From assembly GCF_001499965.1 (NCBI RefSeq), contig NZ_LQIT01000004.1, positions 62,001 through 126,000 on the forward strand: 64,000 bases of DNA, written 5' to 3'. How positions within the stretch are numbered: the first letter of the stretch is position 1; each line of letters begins with the position of its first letter. Positions 45,116 to 53,751 of the stretch are shown here, in pieces. The translations under genes and the position numbers were made by a program. The notes under the pieces were generated by a model. The model was not told where the DNA came from, ran no database searches, and worked only from the letters and a program-made list of their open reading frames with translations. This DNA comes from Mycobacterium sp. GA-2829 (GTDB lineage: Bacteria > Actinomycetota > Actinomycetes > Mycobacteriales > Mycobacteriaceae).

Positions 45116-46498
45116 TCAGGAGTGCGCGTGCAGAGGTTGGCCGGCCAGTGCGAGGTAGGCCTCGCCGAGCGCCTCGTTCTGTGTGGGGTGCGCGTGCAGC
45201 AGCGACACCAAATCGGCGGGCTCGGCCCCCCAGTTGTAGACCAGCTGGGCCTCGCCGATCAGTTCTCCGACGCGGGCGCCGACCATGTGGATCCCGACGA
45301 TCGCGCCCGCGGCTCCCCTGCCGCCGGCCTTGATCAGCTTGACCGCTCCGCTGGTCTGCAGGATCTGGCTCCTGCCATTGCCCGCCAGGTCGTAGACGAC
45401 GGTGTCGATCTCACCGAACCGCGCCCTCGCCTCCGCCTCGGTCAGGCCGACTGAGGCCACCTCGGGTTCGCAATAGGTGACTCGCGGAATGCCCGACTCG
45501 TCGATCGGGCGGGGGTCGCGTCCGGCGATGTCCTCGGCGACGAAGATGCCCTGCTGAAAACCCCTGTGCGCCAATTGCAGCCCGGCAACGACATCACCGA
45601 CGGCGTAAACACCGTCGAGAGTGGTCCGCAGCCGGTCATCGGTGACGACGAAACCCCGGTCGAGCGCGACGCCGACGTCTTCGTACCCGTGGCCGGCGGT
45701 GTTGGGTCCGCGCCCGACAGCCACGAGGAGGAGATCCGCCGCGATGGTCTCGCCGTTGCCCAGGCGCACGGTCACGTCGTCGGCGCCCGCCGAGGCCGCG
45801 GTCAGGGTGACCCCGGTGTGCACCGTGACCCCACGGCGACGGAAAGCCCGTTCGAGCAGTTTGGACGAGGACTCGTCTTCGTTCGGCAGCAGCCGCGGCA
45901 GCGCTTCGACGACGGTGACCTCGGCGCCGAACGACCGCCACACCGAGGCGAACTCGACGCCGATCACGCCGCCGCCCAGCACGACCACCCGGCGTGGCAC
46001 CTCATCGAGCGTGAGGGCCTGATCGGAGGTGACGATGCGGGGGCCCAGTTCGATTCCGGCGGGGACCTTCGCATACGACCCCGTCGCGAGGACGACGTGC
46101 CGCCCCGTCCACCGGCCTCCGCCCACCTCGACCGACCGCGGCCCGACGAATGTGCCTGCGCCCTCGACGATCTGGATGTTGCGCGACTTCACCAAGCCCT
46201 GCAGGCCCTTGTGCAGACGCGCGACCACACCGTCCTTGTAGGTGTTGACCGCGGTCATGTCGATGCCGTTCAACTGCGACTGCACGCCGATCTTGATGCC
46301 GTCGCGGGCGGCGTCGGCGACCTCGGCGGCGTGCAGCAGCGCCTTGGTCGGCACGCACCCGCGGTGTAGACAGGTGCCGCCGAGTTTGTCCTTCTCCACC
46401 AGCACCACCGACCGGCCGAGTTCGGCGGCGCGCAGTGCGCACGCGTACCCGCCGGACCCTCCGCCGAGGATCACCAGATCGACTGTTGTCTCCGTCAT
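45116..46498 (-). CDS. lpd: Dihydrolipoyl dehydrogenase (E3)
   Basis: A 460-residue flavoprotein disulfide reductase. The FAD motif LGGGSGGYACA is near residue 11. The redox disulfide is GGTCLHRGCVP (Cys43 and Cys48). The NAD-binding motif is VVLGGGVIGVEFASV and the C-terminal HAHPTQNE supplies the active-site His-Glu pair. It reoxidises the lipoyl arm of BkdC with NAD+. It starts 15 bases after bkdC with a GGAGAG site and closes the bkd operon. A second general-purpose Lpd elsewhere in the genome is usual in mycobacteria. Confidence 0.92.
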   Translation of the reverse strand: MTETTVDLVILGGGSGGYACALRAAELGRSVVLVEKDKLGGTCLHRGCVPTKALLHAAEVADAARDGIKIGVQSQLNGIDMTAVNTYKDGVVARLHKGLQGLVKSRNIQIVEGAGTFVGPRSVEVGGGRWTGRHVVLATGSYAKVPAGIELGPRIVTSDQALTLDEVPRRVVVLGGGVIGVEFASVWRSFGAEVTVVEALPRLLPNEDESSSKLLERAFRRRGVTVHTGVTLTAASAGADDVTVRLGNGETIAADLLLVAVGRGPNTAGHGYEDVGVALDRGFVVTDDRLRTTLDGVYAVGDVVAGLQLAHRGFQQGIFVAEDIAGRDPRPIDESGIPRVTYCEPEVASVGLTEAEARARFGEIDTVVYDLAGNGRSQILQTSGAVKLIKAGGRGAAGAIVGIHMVGARVGELIGEAQLVYNWGAEPADLVSLLHAHPTQNEALGEAYLALAGQPLHAHS

Positions 46499-46513
46499 GT
46501 TCTCTCCGTCGGG

Positions 46514-47779
46514 TCAGTGGACGAGTGCGAGCGACGGTTGGCTGAGCAACCGCGCGATGTGGGCGAGCACCGCGCTGCCGAGTTGTCCGTCGACGAGCCG
46601 GTGGTCGAACGACAGCGACAGCGTGCACACACTGCGCAGGTGGATCTCGCCGCTGTGTTCCCATGGCCTGCGGACGATCTGGCCCACGCAGAGGATGCCG
46701 GCCTCGCCGGGGTTGAGGATCGGGGTGCCGCCGTCGACGCCGAACACCCCGATGTTGGTGATCGTGAAGGTGCCGCGGGCCATCGCCTCGGGCCGCGTCT
46801 TACCTTCCCGCGCTGCGACGATGAGCTCGTCGAGGTTGTCGCACAGCTCGCGGGCGCTCAGCTTCTGCGCCGCCTTGATGTTCGGCACCAGCAGACCGCG
46901 CGGTGTCGCGGCGGCGATGCCGAGGTTGACGTCGCGGTACCGCACGATGTCCCCGGCTTCGCCGTCCCATTTGGCGTTCATCTCCGGATGGGCCCGTAGC
47001 GCGGAGAGCGTGGCGCGGACGATGAGTACCAGCGGTGTCAGCCGCGCGCCGGCGAACGCCCGGTCGCCACGCAGCTGTTCGAGCAGATCCAGGGTCTCGG
47101 TGACGTCGACGGTGACCCACTCGGTGACGTGCGGGGCGGTGAACGCGGAGGAGACCATGGCTTCGGCGGTGACCTTGCGGACACCCTTGATCGGGATTCG
47201 GGTCTCCGCCGAATCATCCACGCCTGCAGCGGGAATGCGCGCCTGTGCGGCGTTGTCGACGTCGGCGCGGGTGATCTGTCCATGCGCACCGGTGGCCGCC
47301 ACCGAAGCCAGTTCCACCCCGAGACGCTTGGCGTGCACCCGGACCGGCGGCGTCGCGTGCGGCCGGCCGGAGGCGGCCTGGCGCGGCACCGAATCGCCGG
47401 GACGGAAGCCCGGTTTGCGCGGGCGGCGCGCCACCTTGGCCCGGCTGGGTCCGTACCCGACCAGCACCGGCTGGCGTTCCTCCTCGGGCTCCTCTAGCTC
47501 GGCGGGCTCGGCGGGGTGCTCGACCGGTTCCTCGCCGTCCCCCACGAAGCTGACGATCACGGTGCCGACGTCGACCGTGTCGCCCTCCTGCACATGAAGT
47601 TTGGCGATCACACCGGCGTACGGAGACGGCAGCTCCACGAGGGATTTCGCCGTCTCGACCTCGACGAGGGTGTCGTTGACATCGACGGGGTCGCCGACCT
47701 TGACGTGCCAGGTGACGATCTCCGCTTCGGTGAGTCCTTCGCCGACGTCGGGCAGAGCGAACTGGAGGGCGGGCGCCAT
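46514..47779 (-). CDS. bkdC: Branched-chain 2-oxoacid dehydrogenase E2 (dihydrolipoyl acyltransferase)
   Basis: A 421-residue E2 protein. The lipoyl domain (residues 5-80) carries the lipoylated lysine in VETAKSLVEL (Lys45). A Glu/Pro-rich linker follows, then the peripheral subunit-binding domain (RVHAKRLGVELASVAATGAHGQIT, about 147-175), and the catalytic domain ends with the active site HRLVDG (His393). It transfers acyl groups from E1 to CoA. The ATG at 47779, 16 bases after bkdB, is the start; a longer reading into bkdB is spurious. The equivalent of Rv2495c in M. tuberculosis. Confidence 0.92.
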   Translation of the reverse strand: MAPALQFALPDVGEGLTEAEIVTWHVKVGDPVDVNDTLVEVETAKSLVELPSPYAGVIAKLHVQEGDTVDVGTVIVSFVGDGEEPVEHPAEPAELEEPEEERQPVLVGYGPSRAKVARRPRKPGFRPGDSVPRQAASGRPHATPPVRVHAKRLGVELASVAATGAHGQITRADVDNAAQARIPAAGVDDSAETRIPIKGVRKVTAEAMVSSAFTAPHVTEWVTVDVTETLDLLEQLRGDRAFAGARLTPLVLIVRATLSALRAHPEMNAKWDGEAGDIVRYRDVNLGIAAATPRGLLVPNIKAAQKLSARELCDNLDELIVAAREGKTRPEAMARGTFTITNIGVFGVDGGTPILNPGEAGILCVGQIVRRPWEHSGEIHLRSVCTLSLSFDHRLVDGQLGSAVLAHIARLLSQPSLALVH

Positions 47780-47795
47780 GACGATCCTTCGCTGG

Positions 47796-48794
47796 TCAGT
47801 ACTGGTAGGTGGCGTCGACTGCGTCGAGCACCCGGTCGAGGTCGGGCAAGTAGGCCTCTTCGATGCGCGCCGGCGGGTAGGGGATGTTCCAGCCGCCGAC
47901 GCGCTGCACGGGCGCCTCGAGCACCGAGAAGCACCGTTCGGTGACCGATGCTGCGATCTCGGCGCCGAGCCCGACGAAGGTGGGCGCCTCGTGGACGACG
48001 ACCAACCGCCCGGTCTTGGCGACCGAGGTGGTGATCGTCTCGAGGTCGAGCGGCGACAGCGACCGCAGATCGAGCACCTCCAGCGACCTGCCCTCGGCTT
48101 CGGCGACGGTGGCCGCGTCGAGCGCCACCCGCACCGTCGGGCCGTAGGCGACCACCGTGCAGTCCGTCCCGGCGCGCACGACGCGGGCGCGGTCCATCGG
48201 GAGTTCCTCCGTCGCAACGGCTTCCAATGCGACGGGCGCCTTGTCCCAGTAGCGTCGTTTCGGCTCGAAGAAGATCACGGGATCGTCGCAGGCGATGGCC
48301 TGCTGGATCATCGTGTGCGCGTCACCGGGGCTCGCACACGCCACGACCCGCAGACCCGCGGTGTGGCAGAAGTAGGCCTCGTTGGATTCGCTGTGGTGTT
48401 CGACGGCGCCGATCCCACCGCCGCACGGGACGCGGATGGTCACCGGCACGGTGAGCCGGCCACCGGATCGGGCGCGCAGTTTCGCCAATTGGGACACGAT
48501 CTGGTCGAAGGCCGGGTAGATGAACCCGTCGAACTGGATCTCGCACACCGGACGGTAGCCACGCAACGCCATGCCGATGGCCGTCCCCACGATGCCGGAT
48601 TCGGCGAGCAGAGAGTCGATCACGCGGTCGGCGCCGAATTCGGTCTGCAGTCCCTCGGTGACCCGGAAGACGCCGCCGAGCGCACCGATGTCCTCACCGA
48701 TCAGGACCACTGACTCGTCGTCGCGCATGGCTTGGCGCAGGCCGGCGTTCAGGGCGGCGCCCAGGGACAGGGTCTCGGGAACGGCGGTGGTCAT
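47796..48794 (-). CDS. bkdB: Branched-chain 2-oxoacid dehydrogenase E1 beta subunit
   Basis: A 332-residue transketolase-like E1 beta subunit. LIGEDIGALGGVFRVT and the segment RVPCGGGIGAVEHHSESNEAYF are typical of the family. The C-terminal transketolase domain contains VYGPT-like VVAYGPTVRVAL. With BkdA it decarboxylates branched-chain 2-oxoacids from valine, leucine and isoleucine using thiamine diphosphate. The ATG at 48794 overlaps the bkdA stop codon by four bases. Confidence 0.92.
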   Translation of the reverse strand: MTTAVPETLSLGAALNAGLRQAMRDDESVVLIGEDIGALGGVFRVTEGLQTEFGADRVIDSLLAESGIVGTAIGMALRGYRPVCEIQFDGFIYPAFDQIVSQLAKLRARSGGRLTVPVTIRVPCGGGIGAVEHHSESNEAYFCHTAGLRVVACASPGDAHTMIQQAIACDDPVIFFEPKRRYWDKAPVALEAVATEELPMDRARVVRAGTDCTVVAYGPTVRVALDAATVAEAEGRSLEVLDLRSLSPLDLETITTSVAKTGRLVVVHEAPTFVGLGAEIAASVTERCFSVLEAPVQRVGGWNIPYPPARIEEAYLPDLDRVLDAVDATYQY

Positions 48795-49888
48795 GCGAAC
48801 GAATTCCTCCACGTCGTGTATTGCTCGCGTTCGGCACGCAGGGCCGCGGTCTCGCGGACGAAGGTGTTGAGGAAGGTGTCCTCCAGCGCGGGTGCGTCGA
48901 GGCTTCGGCACGCGGTGCGGGTGGTTTCGGCCAGCACGGTGGCCTCCTCCTCGAGCGCGGTGTGGAACGCCTCGTCGGCCCAGCCCTGCGCGTCCAGCAG
49001 GCGCCGCACCCGGACCAGTGGGTCGCGCGCCTCCCAGACCGCGACGTCGTCTGCGCTGCGGTAGCGGGTGGGGTCATCGGACGTCGAATGCCCGGCCATG
49101 CGGTAGGTGACGGCCTCGATCAGCTCGGGCGGCCCGCCGGCACGGATGCGGTCGGCGGCCGCGGCGGTGGCCGCATGGACGGCGACGACGTCGTTGCCGT
49201 CGACCAGAGTGGTGCGCAACCCGAAGCCGGCTGCCCTGACGTGCAAGGGGGTTCGGCTCTGGGCGGCCGAGGGGGTGGAGATCGCCCACTGGTTGTTCTG
49301 GCAGAAGAACAGGATCGGCGCATTGGTCACCGCAGCCCAGTTGAGCGCTTCGCTGGCATCGCCCTGGCTGGCAGATCCGTCGCCGAAGTAGCAGAGCACG
49401 ATCTCGTCGAGCGTGGGGTCCTTACGCCGGTCGGCGGCGACACCGAGCGCATATCCGGTGGCGTGCAACAGTTGCGTGCTCAACACGAGCGACGAGATGT
49501 GAAACCGATACGGTTGCGGATCCCACCCGCCGTGTGCGGTCCCTCGCCATTGGGTGAGCAGTTCGGCGGGTCCGAGGCCGCGGCAGAGGGCGGCGGCCTG
49601 TTCGCGGTAGGACGGGAACACGTGATCGCTGGGGCGCACCGCACGGATGCTGCCGACCTGCGCGGCTTCCTGCCCGCGACATGAGAGCCACAGACCGAGC
49701 TCACCCTGCCGCTGCAGGTGATAGGCCTCCTGGTCGAGTCGCCGGGCGAGCACCATGTCGCGGTAGAAGGCGCGACAGCGGCCGGCGGTGGTGTGCGCGT
49801 GGTCGTGGAGGGCGCCGTCGGCGTCGAGCACCTGCCAAGGCGAATTGAACGCCGTATCCACCATCGGCGCGTCGACCAGATCCGTCAT
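48791..49888 (-). CDS. bkdA: Branched-chain 2-oxoacid dehydrogenase E1 alpha subunit
   Basis: A 365-residue E1 alpha subunit. The thiamine diphosphate/Mg2+ motif begins with GDGSASQGD at 169-177 and ends with the Asn pair in FFCQNNQWAI. The phosphorylation-loop-like segment TYRMAGHSTSDDPTRYR is present. The gene follows the small ACT-like gene by 15 bases and is coupled to bkdB. The complex provides branched acyl-CoA primers for branched fatty acids and energy from branched amino acids. Confidence 0.93.
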   Translation of the reverse strand: MTDLVDAPMVDTAFNSPWQVLDADGALHDHAHTTAGRCRAFYRDMVLARRLDQEAYHLQRQGELGLWLSCRGQEAAQVGSIRAVRPSDHVFPSYREQAAALCRGLGPAELLTQWRGTAHGGWDPQPYRFHISSLVLSTQLLHATGYALGVAADRRKDPTLDEIVLCYFGDGSASQGDASEALNWAAVTNAPILFFCQNNQWAISTPSAAQSRTPLHVRAAGFGLRTTLVDGNDVVAVHAATAAAADRIRAGGPPELIEAVTYRMAGHSTSDDPTRYRSADDVAVWEARDPLVRVRRLLDAQGWADEAFHTALEEEATVLAETTRTACRSLDAPALEDTFLNTFVRETAALRAEREQYTTWRNSFA

Positions 49889-49903
49889 GTCCTGCCTTCC
49901 GTC

Positions 49904-50170
49904 TCAGAGTGCGTGCGCCAGACAGCACGCGGATTGCGTTGCGCTGACCTCGATCACGTCGATCAGGCGGTTGAGCCGGGCGATCAACAAGTCGAGGCGT
50001 TCGCGCGTGGGCACCCGGACGGTGAGCCGGACGTCCCAGCGGTCGGACTGCGGTGGGTGCGCGAACGTCATGTGGATGATCTCGATGTCCAGGGGCAGGA
50101 CCATGCCGGTCAGCCGGGCGGGCACCGCGCGCCCGGGGCCGGTCACGATGGCGAGCTGTTGTTCCGGCAT
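49904..50170 (-). CDS. Small ACT-domain-like protein heading the bkd operon
   Basis: An 88-residue protein. Its layout (LAIVTGPGRAVPARLTGMVL, then DIEIIHMTFAHPPQSDRWDVRLTVRV and a helix RLDLLIARLNRLIDVIEV) resembles the ACT domain of acetolactate synthase small subunits (IlvH/IlvM). The ATG at 50170 has GGGAGGT upstream, so the longer frame is rejected. The protein probably senses a branched-chain amino acid; it lacks the rest of an IlvH subunit. It is divergent from the Lrp/AsnC regulator and first in the bkd operon, which suggests a regulatory subunit or sensor for branched-chain metabolism. Confidence 0.65.
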   Translation of the reverse strand: MPEQQLAIVTGPGRAVPARLTGMVLPLDIEIIHMTFAHPPQSDRWDVRLTVRVPTRERLDLLIARLNRLIDVIEVSATQSACCLAHAL

Positions 50171-50325
50171 CGAGACACCTCCCTGGAGTGGCCGGCCGAC
50201 GCCGGACTTGGGAGATGACGCTAGGGTGCCGCCGAAACGGTGAGCAATATCCGAATAGCGATTGGGACCTGAGGCGCAACTTCCAACAACTACGTCGCAC
50301 CTTTTGCGCGTACTTCGTTGCAGCA

Positions 50326-50781
50326 ATGCGCTGTTTAGTGCATCGTGAGCGAGTGCTCGACGAGATCGATCGGGAGATCATCCGCCTGCTCCGCGAAGAC
50401 GGCCGCCGCACGGTGCGCGACATCGCCCGCCGGATCGGGCTGACCGTCGCGCCAGTGAAGCGGCGCATCGACCGGCTCGAGCAGACCGGGGTCATCACCG
50501 GCTACTCAGCGCGGATCAACACGGCCATGGACGGCGAGCTCGAGGCGGTCGTCGAACTGCGGGTCGCGGGCAACCTCGATCTCGAGATGATCCTGGCCAT
50601 CGCGGAAGGCGTGCCGGAGGTGACCGAGGTCCTCACACTCGCCGGAGACCCGGATGCGATCATCCGGGTGCGGGCGGTGAACATCCACGATCTTCAGCGC
50701 GTCGTGAATCTGTTGCGCACCAACGGAAGAGTGACGGGCACGAAGACGCTGGTGGTGCTCAACTCCTGGAGTCGTGCCTAG
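50326..50781 (+). CDS. Lrp/AsnC family regulator, probably of the bkd operon
   Basis: A 151-residue Lrp/AsnC regulator. The helix-turn-helix is TVRDIARRIGLTVAPVKRRI, followed by the RAM/ACT-like effector domain (EAVVELRVAGNLDLEMIL, VTEVLTLAGDPDAIIRVRA). Starts at the ATG 50326 or the GTG 50338 are both possible. It is divergent from the bkd operon, like BkdR in Pseudomonas. The intergenic region holds an imperfect dyad, CAAC(N5)CGCA and TGCG(N8)GTTG at 50287-50320, a possible binding site. The stop overlaps that of the convergent TetR gene in CTAG. Confidence 0.82.
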   Translation: MRCLVHRERVLDEIDREIIRLLREDGRRTVRDIARRIGLTVAPVKRRIDRLEQTGVITGYSARINTAMDGELEAVVELRVAGNLDLEMILAIAEGVPEVTEVLTLAGDPDAIIRVRAVNIHDLQRVVNLLRTNGRVTGTKTLVVLNSWSRA

Positions 50782-51326
50782 CCTGCCCTCACCGTGGGCC
50801 AGAAGAGGTCGAACAGTCTCGGCTCCCAGTCTTCGGCCCACGCACCCGTGCGGGCACGTTCGGTGATGTGCGCACCGACCACCGCGTCGATCAACTCCGC
50901 GCCGTCGAGGTCGGCGCGGAACGATCCGTCGGCCTTGCCCGCGTCGATCACCGCCTCGATTTCCGACCGCTGATCGACGAGGATGCGGCGGAACACCGCC
51001 GTGAACTCGGGGTCGTCATCGGTGAGCAGGGCCGCGAAGCCGCCGTTGCCGATCCCGTCCTCGATCGCGCGGACCGCTTCGCGGATGATCCAGCGCAGCC
51101 GGTCGGGCGCGTCGGTGTCGGGGGCCAACGGTTCCGGGGCGGTCACCCGCGACAGTGCGACCGACAGCATGTCGCGGCGGTCGCTGTGCCGGCGGTAGAT
51201 CGTCGTCTTCGCGATGCCCGAGAGTGCGGTGACGGCCTCGACGGTCACCGACCTCGGCCCCTTCGTCCGCAACAGCTCCAGGGTCGCCTCCGCGATGCCG
51301 GCGTCGACATCCCGTCGCTGCACCAT
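50778..51326 (-). CDS. TetR/AcrR family regulator
   Basis: A 182-residue TetR repressor. The helix-turn-helix is TVEAVTALSGIAKTTIYRRH. The C-terminal domain is of the TetR_C type found in many mycobacterial regulators (VVGAHITERARTG). The gene is divergent from the two-helix membrane protein gene; a long inverted repeat lies between them (51366-51409) and is its likely operator. The regulator probably controls itself and the membrane protein-TctC pair. Confidence 0.88.
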   Translation of the reverse strand: MVQRRDVDAGIAEATLELLRTKGPRSVTVEAVTALSGIAKTTIYRRHSDRRDMLSVALSRVTAPEPLAPDTDAPDRLRWIIREAVRAIEDGIGNGGFAALLTDDDPEFTAVFRRILVDQRSEIEAVIDAGKADGSFRADLDGAELIDAVVGAHITERARTGAWAEDWEPRLFDLFWPTVRAG

Positions 51327-51365
51327 TCGCGCTCTCCCACCTGCGGCGGAATATCCGCCGCTTGA

Positions 51366-51409
51366 AAAACGCTACACTATCCGTAGCGATACGATACGCG
51401 TAGCGTTTT
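51366..51409. promoter_or_regulatory. Inverted repeat, likely TetR operator
   Basis: The arms aaaacgctac (51366-51375) and gtagcgtttt (51400-51409) are perfectly complementary around 24 bases, which themselves contain ccgtagcgatacgatacgcg with a further gtagcg copy. The region lies 40 bases upstream of the TetR start and 22 bases upstream of the divergent gene. It is AT-rich compared with its surroundings. Confidence 0.65.
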
Positions 51410-51430
51410 GTAGTGAGAGGTGGAGAGAAC

Positions 51431-51787
51431 GTGTTCAAGAAGTTGCGGGCCGAGACAGTCACCTTGCTGGCCTATCTGTCCTTCCTCGTGGGCTTCGTCG
51501 CCTTGGGGCTGTTCGTCTACGCACTGACCGCAGACGGTTCGCTCACGGGCGTGTTCGGCATCGCCGTGATCGCGGCCTTCGCCGCAGCCGTGGTGCTGTT
51601 CCCCATGGGCGCCCGCATGCGCGCCAAGGTCAACGACAGTGGCATCGACATCCCCGGCATCAACATCTTCGCAACGCCGCTGAAGCGCGATCAGATCGAC
51701 GCGTACCTGACGCACTACCGCGGTGCGCCAGAAACCGACGACGCGCCCGAGCCGGTCCTCGCACAGTCCGAGCGCCGCGCCGCCTGA
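51431..51787 (+). CDS. Two-helix membrane protein
   Basis: A 118-residue protein with two hydrophobic helices (around VTLLAYLSFLVGFVALGLFV and VFGIAVIAAFAAAVVLF), then a soluble tail of about 60 residues rich in Glu and Ala. I do not recognise a named family. The GTG at 51431 has GGTGGAGAG upstream and is preferred to the GTG at 51413. It lies directly behind the TetR operator and 56 bases before the TctC-type lipoprotein gene, so it is probably in that operon. Confidence 0.68.
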   Translation: MFKKLRAETVTLLAYLSFLVGFVALGLFVYALTADGSLTGVFGIAVIAAFAAAVVLFPMGARMRAKVNDSGIDIPGINIFATPLKRDQIDAYLTHYRGAPETDDAPEPVLAQSERRAA

Positions 51788-51843
51788 TCACACAACGGCC
51801 GAATCGGCCCCGCGCGACGCCATATGCGTGTACAGCTTTCCCG

Positions 51844-52815
51844 GTGAAGATTCGTGCCCTGTGCGGCGCCGTCCTGGCCGCCTGCTTCGTCCTGGCCGGC
51901 TGCGGAGAGTCGCAAACCGCCGACGCCGCAACCGAATACCCGTCGGGACCGGTGACGATGACGGCGGGTTCGAACCCCGGCAGCGGATTCGACATCACGA
52001 TCCGCGCGGTCGTGGACGCCCTGCAGAAGGAGCACCTCGTCGATGTGCCGCTGCCGGTGGAGAACCGGCCGGGCGGCATCGGCGCGGTGTTCCTCGCGAC
52101 GATGGTCGAGCAGTATCGCGGCAGGGACGACCAGGTGTCGGTCACCTCGCTGTCGATGATGATGAACGAACTGCGCGGACTGTCGCCGTATGGCTACACC
52201 GACGTCACGATGATCGCGCGCCTCATCACCGAGTACTACGTCGTCGTCACCGCACCCGACAGCCCGTACAAGACCATCGGTGACGTGATGGCGGCGATCA
52301 AGGCCGACCCCGCCCTGCCGATCGGAGCCGCCACCGACGACCAGGCCCCGTTCGATCTCCTGGTGGCGGCCGCGGGTGGCGACCCGTCGACCGTCAACTA
52401 CATCCCCTTCGAGGGCGGTGGCGACCAGGAGGTCGCACTGCGCGCGGGCGAGATCCCGGTGGCGATCACCGGTGTCAGCGAGGTCGTCGACGACGTGAAG
52501 GCCGGCGAATTCGCCGCGCTCGCGGTCCTGTCCGAGAACCGACTGCCCGGCTTCGACGTCCCGACCGCCCGCGAGCAGGGTCTCGACGTGACGCTGGCCA
52601 ACTGGCGCGGTCTCTACGGTCCGCCGGACATGCCGGGGGTCGCGGTCGCCTACTGGCAGAAGGTGCTCGGCGAGATGGTCGCGTCCCCGACCTGGCAGCA
52701 GATCGCCGCGCAGAAGCAGTTCACCACCACGTTCCAGACGGGCGCGGAGTTCGAGACCTTCCTGGCGGAGACACAGGAAGACGTCAAGACCGCACTCGCG
52801 GAAGCCGGCCCCTGA
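51844..52815 (+). CDS. tctC: TctC/Bug family substrate-binding lipoprotein, orphan
   Basis: A 323-residue extracytoplasmic binding protein of the tripartite tricarboxylate transporter (TctC/Bug) type. The signal ends in the lipobox LAGC (17-20) with Cys20 acylated. Family motifs include VENRPGGIGAVFLATMVE and GYTDVTMIARLITEYYVVV, and GAATDDQAPFDLLVAAAGGD. No TctA or TctB membrane subunits are adjacent, so it must work with distant partners or as a receptor. Family ligands are small carboxylates. The GTG at 51844 is the start; the frame runs far upstream by chance. Confidence 0.83.
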   Translation: MKIRALCGAVLAACFVLAGCGESQTADAATEYPSGPVTMTAGSNPGSGFDITIRAVVDALQKEHLVDVPLPVENRPGGIGAVFLATMVEQYRGRDDQVSVTSLSMMMNELRGLSPYGYTDVTMIARLITEYYVVVTAPDSPYKTIGDVMAAIKADPALPIGAATDDQAPFDLLVAAAGGDPSTVNYIPFEGGGDQEVALRAGEIPVAITGVSEVVDDVKAGEFAALAVLSENRLPGFDVPTAREQGLDVTLANWRGLYGPPDMPGVAVAYWQKVLGEMVASPTWQQIAAQKQFTTTFQTGAEFETFLAETQEDVKTALAEAGP

Positions 52816-52875
52816 TCATTTGCTGATTCTGCGACGCCGCGTTCCGTTGAGCTCTACATTGTCAGCGGACGGGGG

Positions 52876-53751
52876 GTGGCGCCGGTGACGAGCATCAAGA
52901 GAGCGCTGCGGCTGGCCGGGATGCGTCCCCTCCCCCGATGGCCCGCTCGTGACCCGGTCGACCTGCGGGGTAAGCGGATCCTGCTGACGGGCGCGTCGTC
53001 GGGGATCGGCGCCGCGGCCGCGGAGAAGCTCGCCGCGCAGGGCGCGTTCGTGATCGCGGTGGCGCGGCGCGAGACGTTGCTCGCGGAGCTGGTCTCGCGC
53101 ATCCGCGCCGCCGGTGGCGCCGCAACGGCCTGCCCCGCCAACCTGGCGAACCTGGACGAGGTCGACGCACTGACGAAAACCGTTGGCCCCGTTGATGTCC
53201 TGATCAACAATGCCGCGCGTTCGATCCGCAGGCCGCTGGGCGACTCACTGGAACGGTGGCATGACGTCGAGCGGGTCATGCAACTCAACTACTACGCGCC
53301 GCTGCGGCTCATCCGCGGGCTGGCACCGGGCATGATCGAGCGCGGCGACGGCCACATCATCAACGTCGCGACGTGGCGGGTGCTGCCGGAGTCCTCGCCG
53401 ATGTTCGCGGCCTACAACGCCTCCAAGGCCGCGTTGAGCGCGGTCAGCCGGGTGATCGACACCGAGTGGGGTTGGTCGGGCGTGCACTCGACGACCGTGT
53501 ACTACCCGCTGGTGGCCACGCCGATGATCGCACCGACACAGGCATATTCGGGTGTCGCAGCGCTGTCCGCCGAGGAGGCCGCCGACTGGATGGTCACCGC
53601 GGCTCGCACCCGGCCGGTGCGCATCGCGCCGCGGAAGGCGTTGGCGCTGCGGGCGCTCGACGTCGTCGCACCGCGCGCGCTCAACACCATTCTGGAACGC
53701 GAGACCGCGCGGATGAACCGGAATGCACTCGAAGTCGCTGCGAGGCACTGA
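52876..53751 (+). CDS. Short-chain dehydrogenase, acyl-CoA reductase-like
   Basis: A 291-residue SDR. The cofactor motif TGASSGIG is at 38-45 and the catalytic pair Y-x-x-x-K is Tyr180 and Lys184 (YNASK). The usual catalytic serine region reads NVATWRVL with Thr166 instead. The segment VHSTTVYYPLVATPMIAPT is shared with mycobacterial fatty acyl-CoA reductases such as Rv1543. A TACATT box lies 15-20 bases upstream. The GTG at 52885 with GGGGGG before it is an alternative start. It may reduce fatty acyl-CoA to aldehyde or alcohol. Confidence 0.82.
   Translation: MAPVTSIKRALRLAGMRPLPRWPARDPVDLRGKRILLTGASSGIGAAAAEKLAAQGAFVIAVARRETLLAELVSRIRAAGGAATACPANLANLDEVDALTKTVGPVDVLINNAARSIRRPLGDSLERWHDVERVMQLNYYAPLRLIRGLAPGMIERGDGHIINVATWRVLPESSPMFAAYNASKAALSAVSRVIDTEWGWSGVHSTTVYYPLVATPMIAPTQAYSGVAALSAEEAADWMVTAARTRPVRIAPRKALALRALDVVAPRALNTILERETARMNRNALEVAARH

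Noticed and set aside
51214-51843. Long N-terminal extension of the TctC-type protein
   Set aside because: A proper lipoprotein signal begins at the GTG at 51844; upstream residues are the shadow of two other genes.
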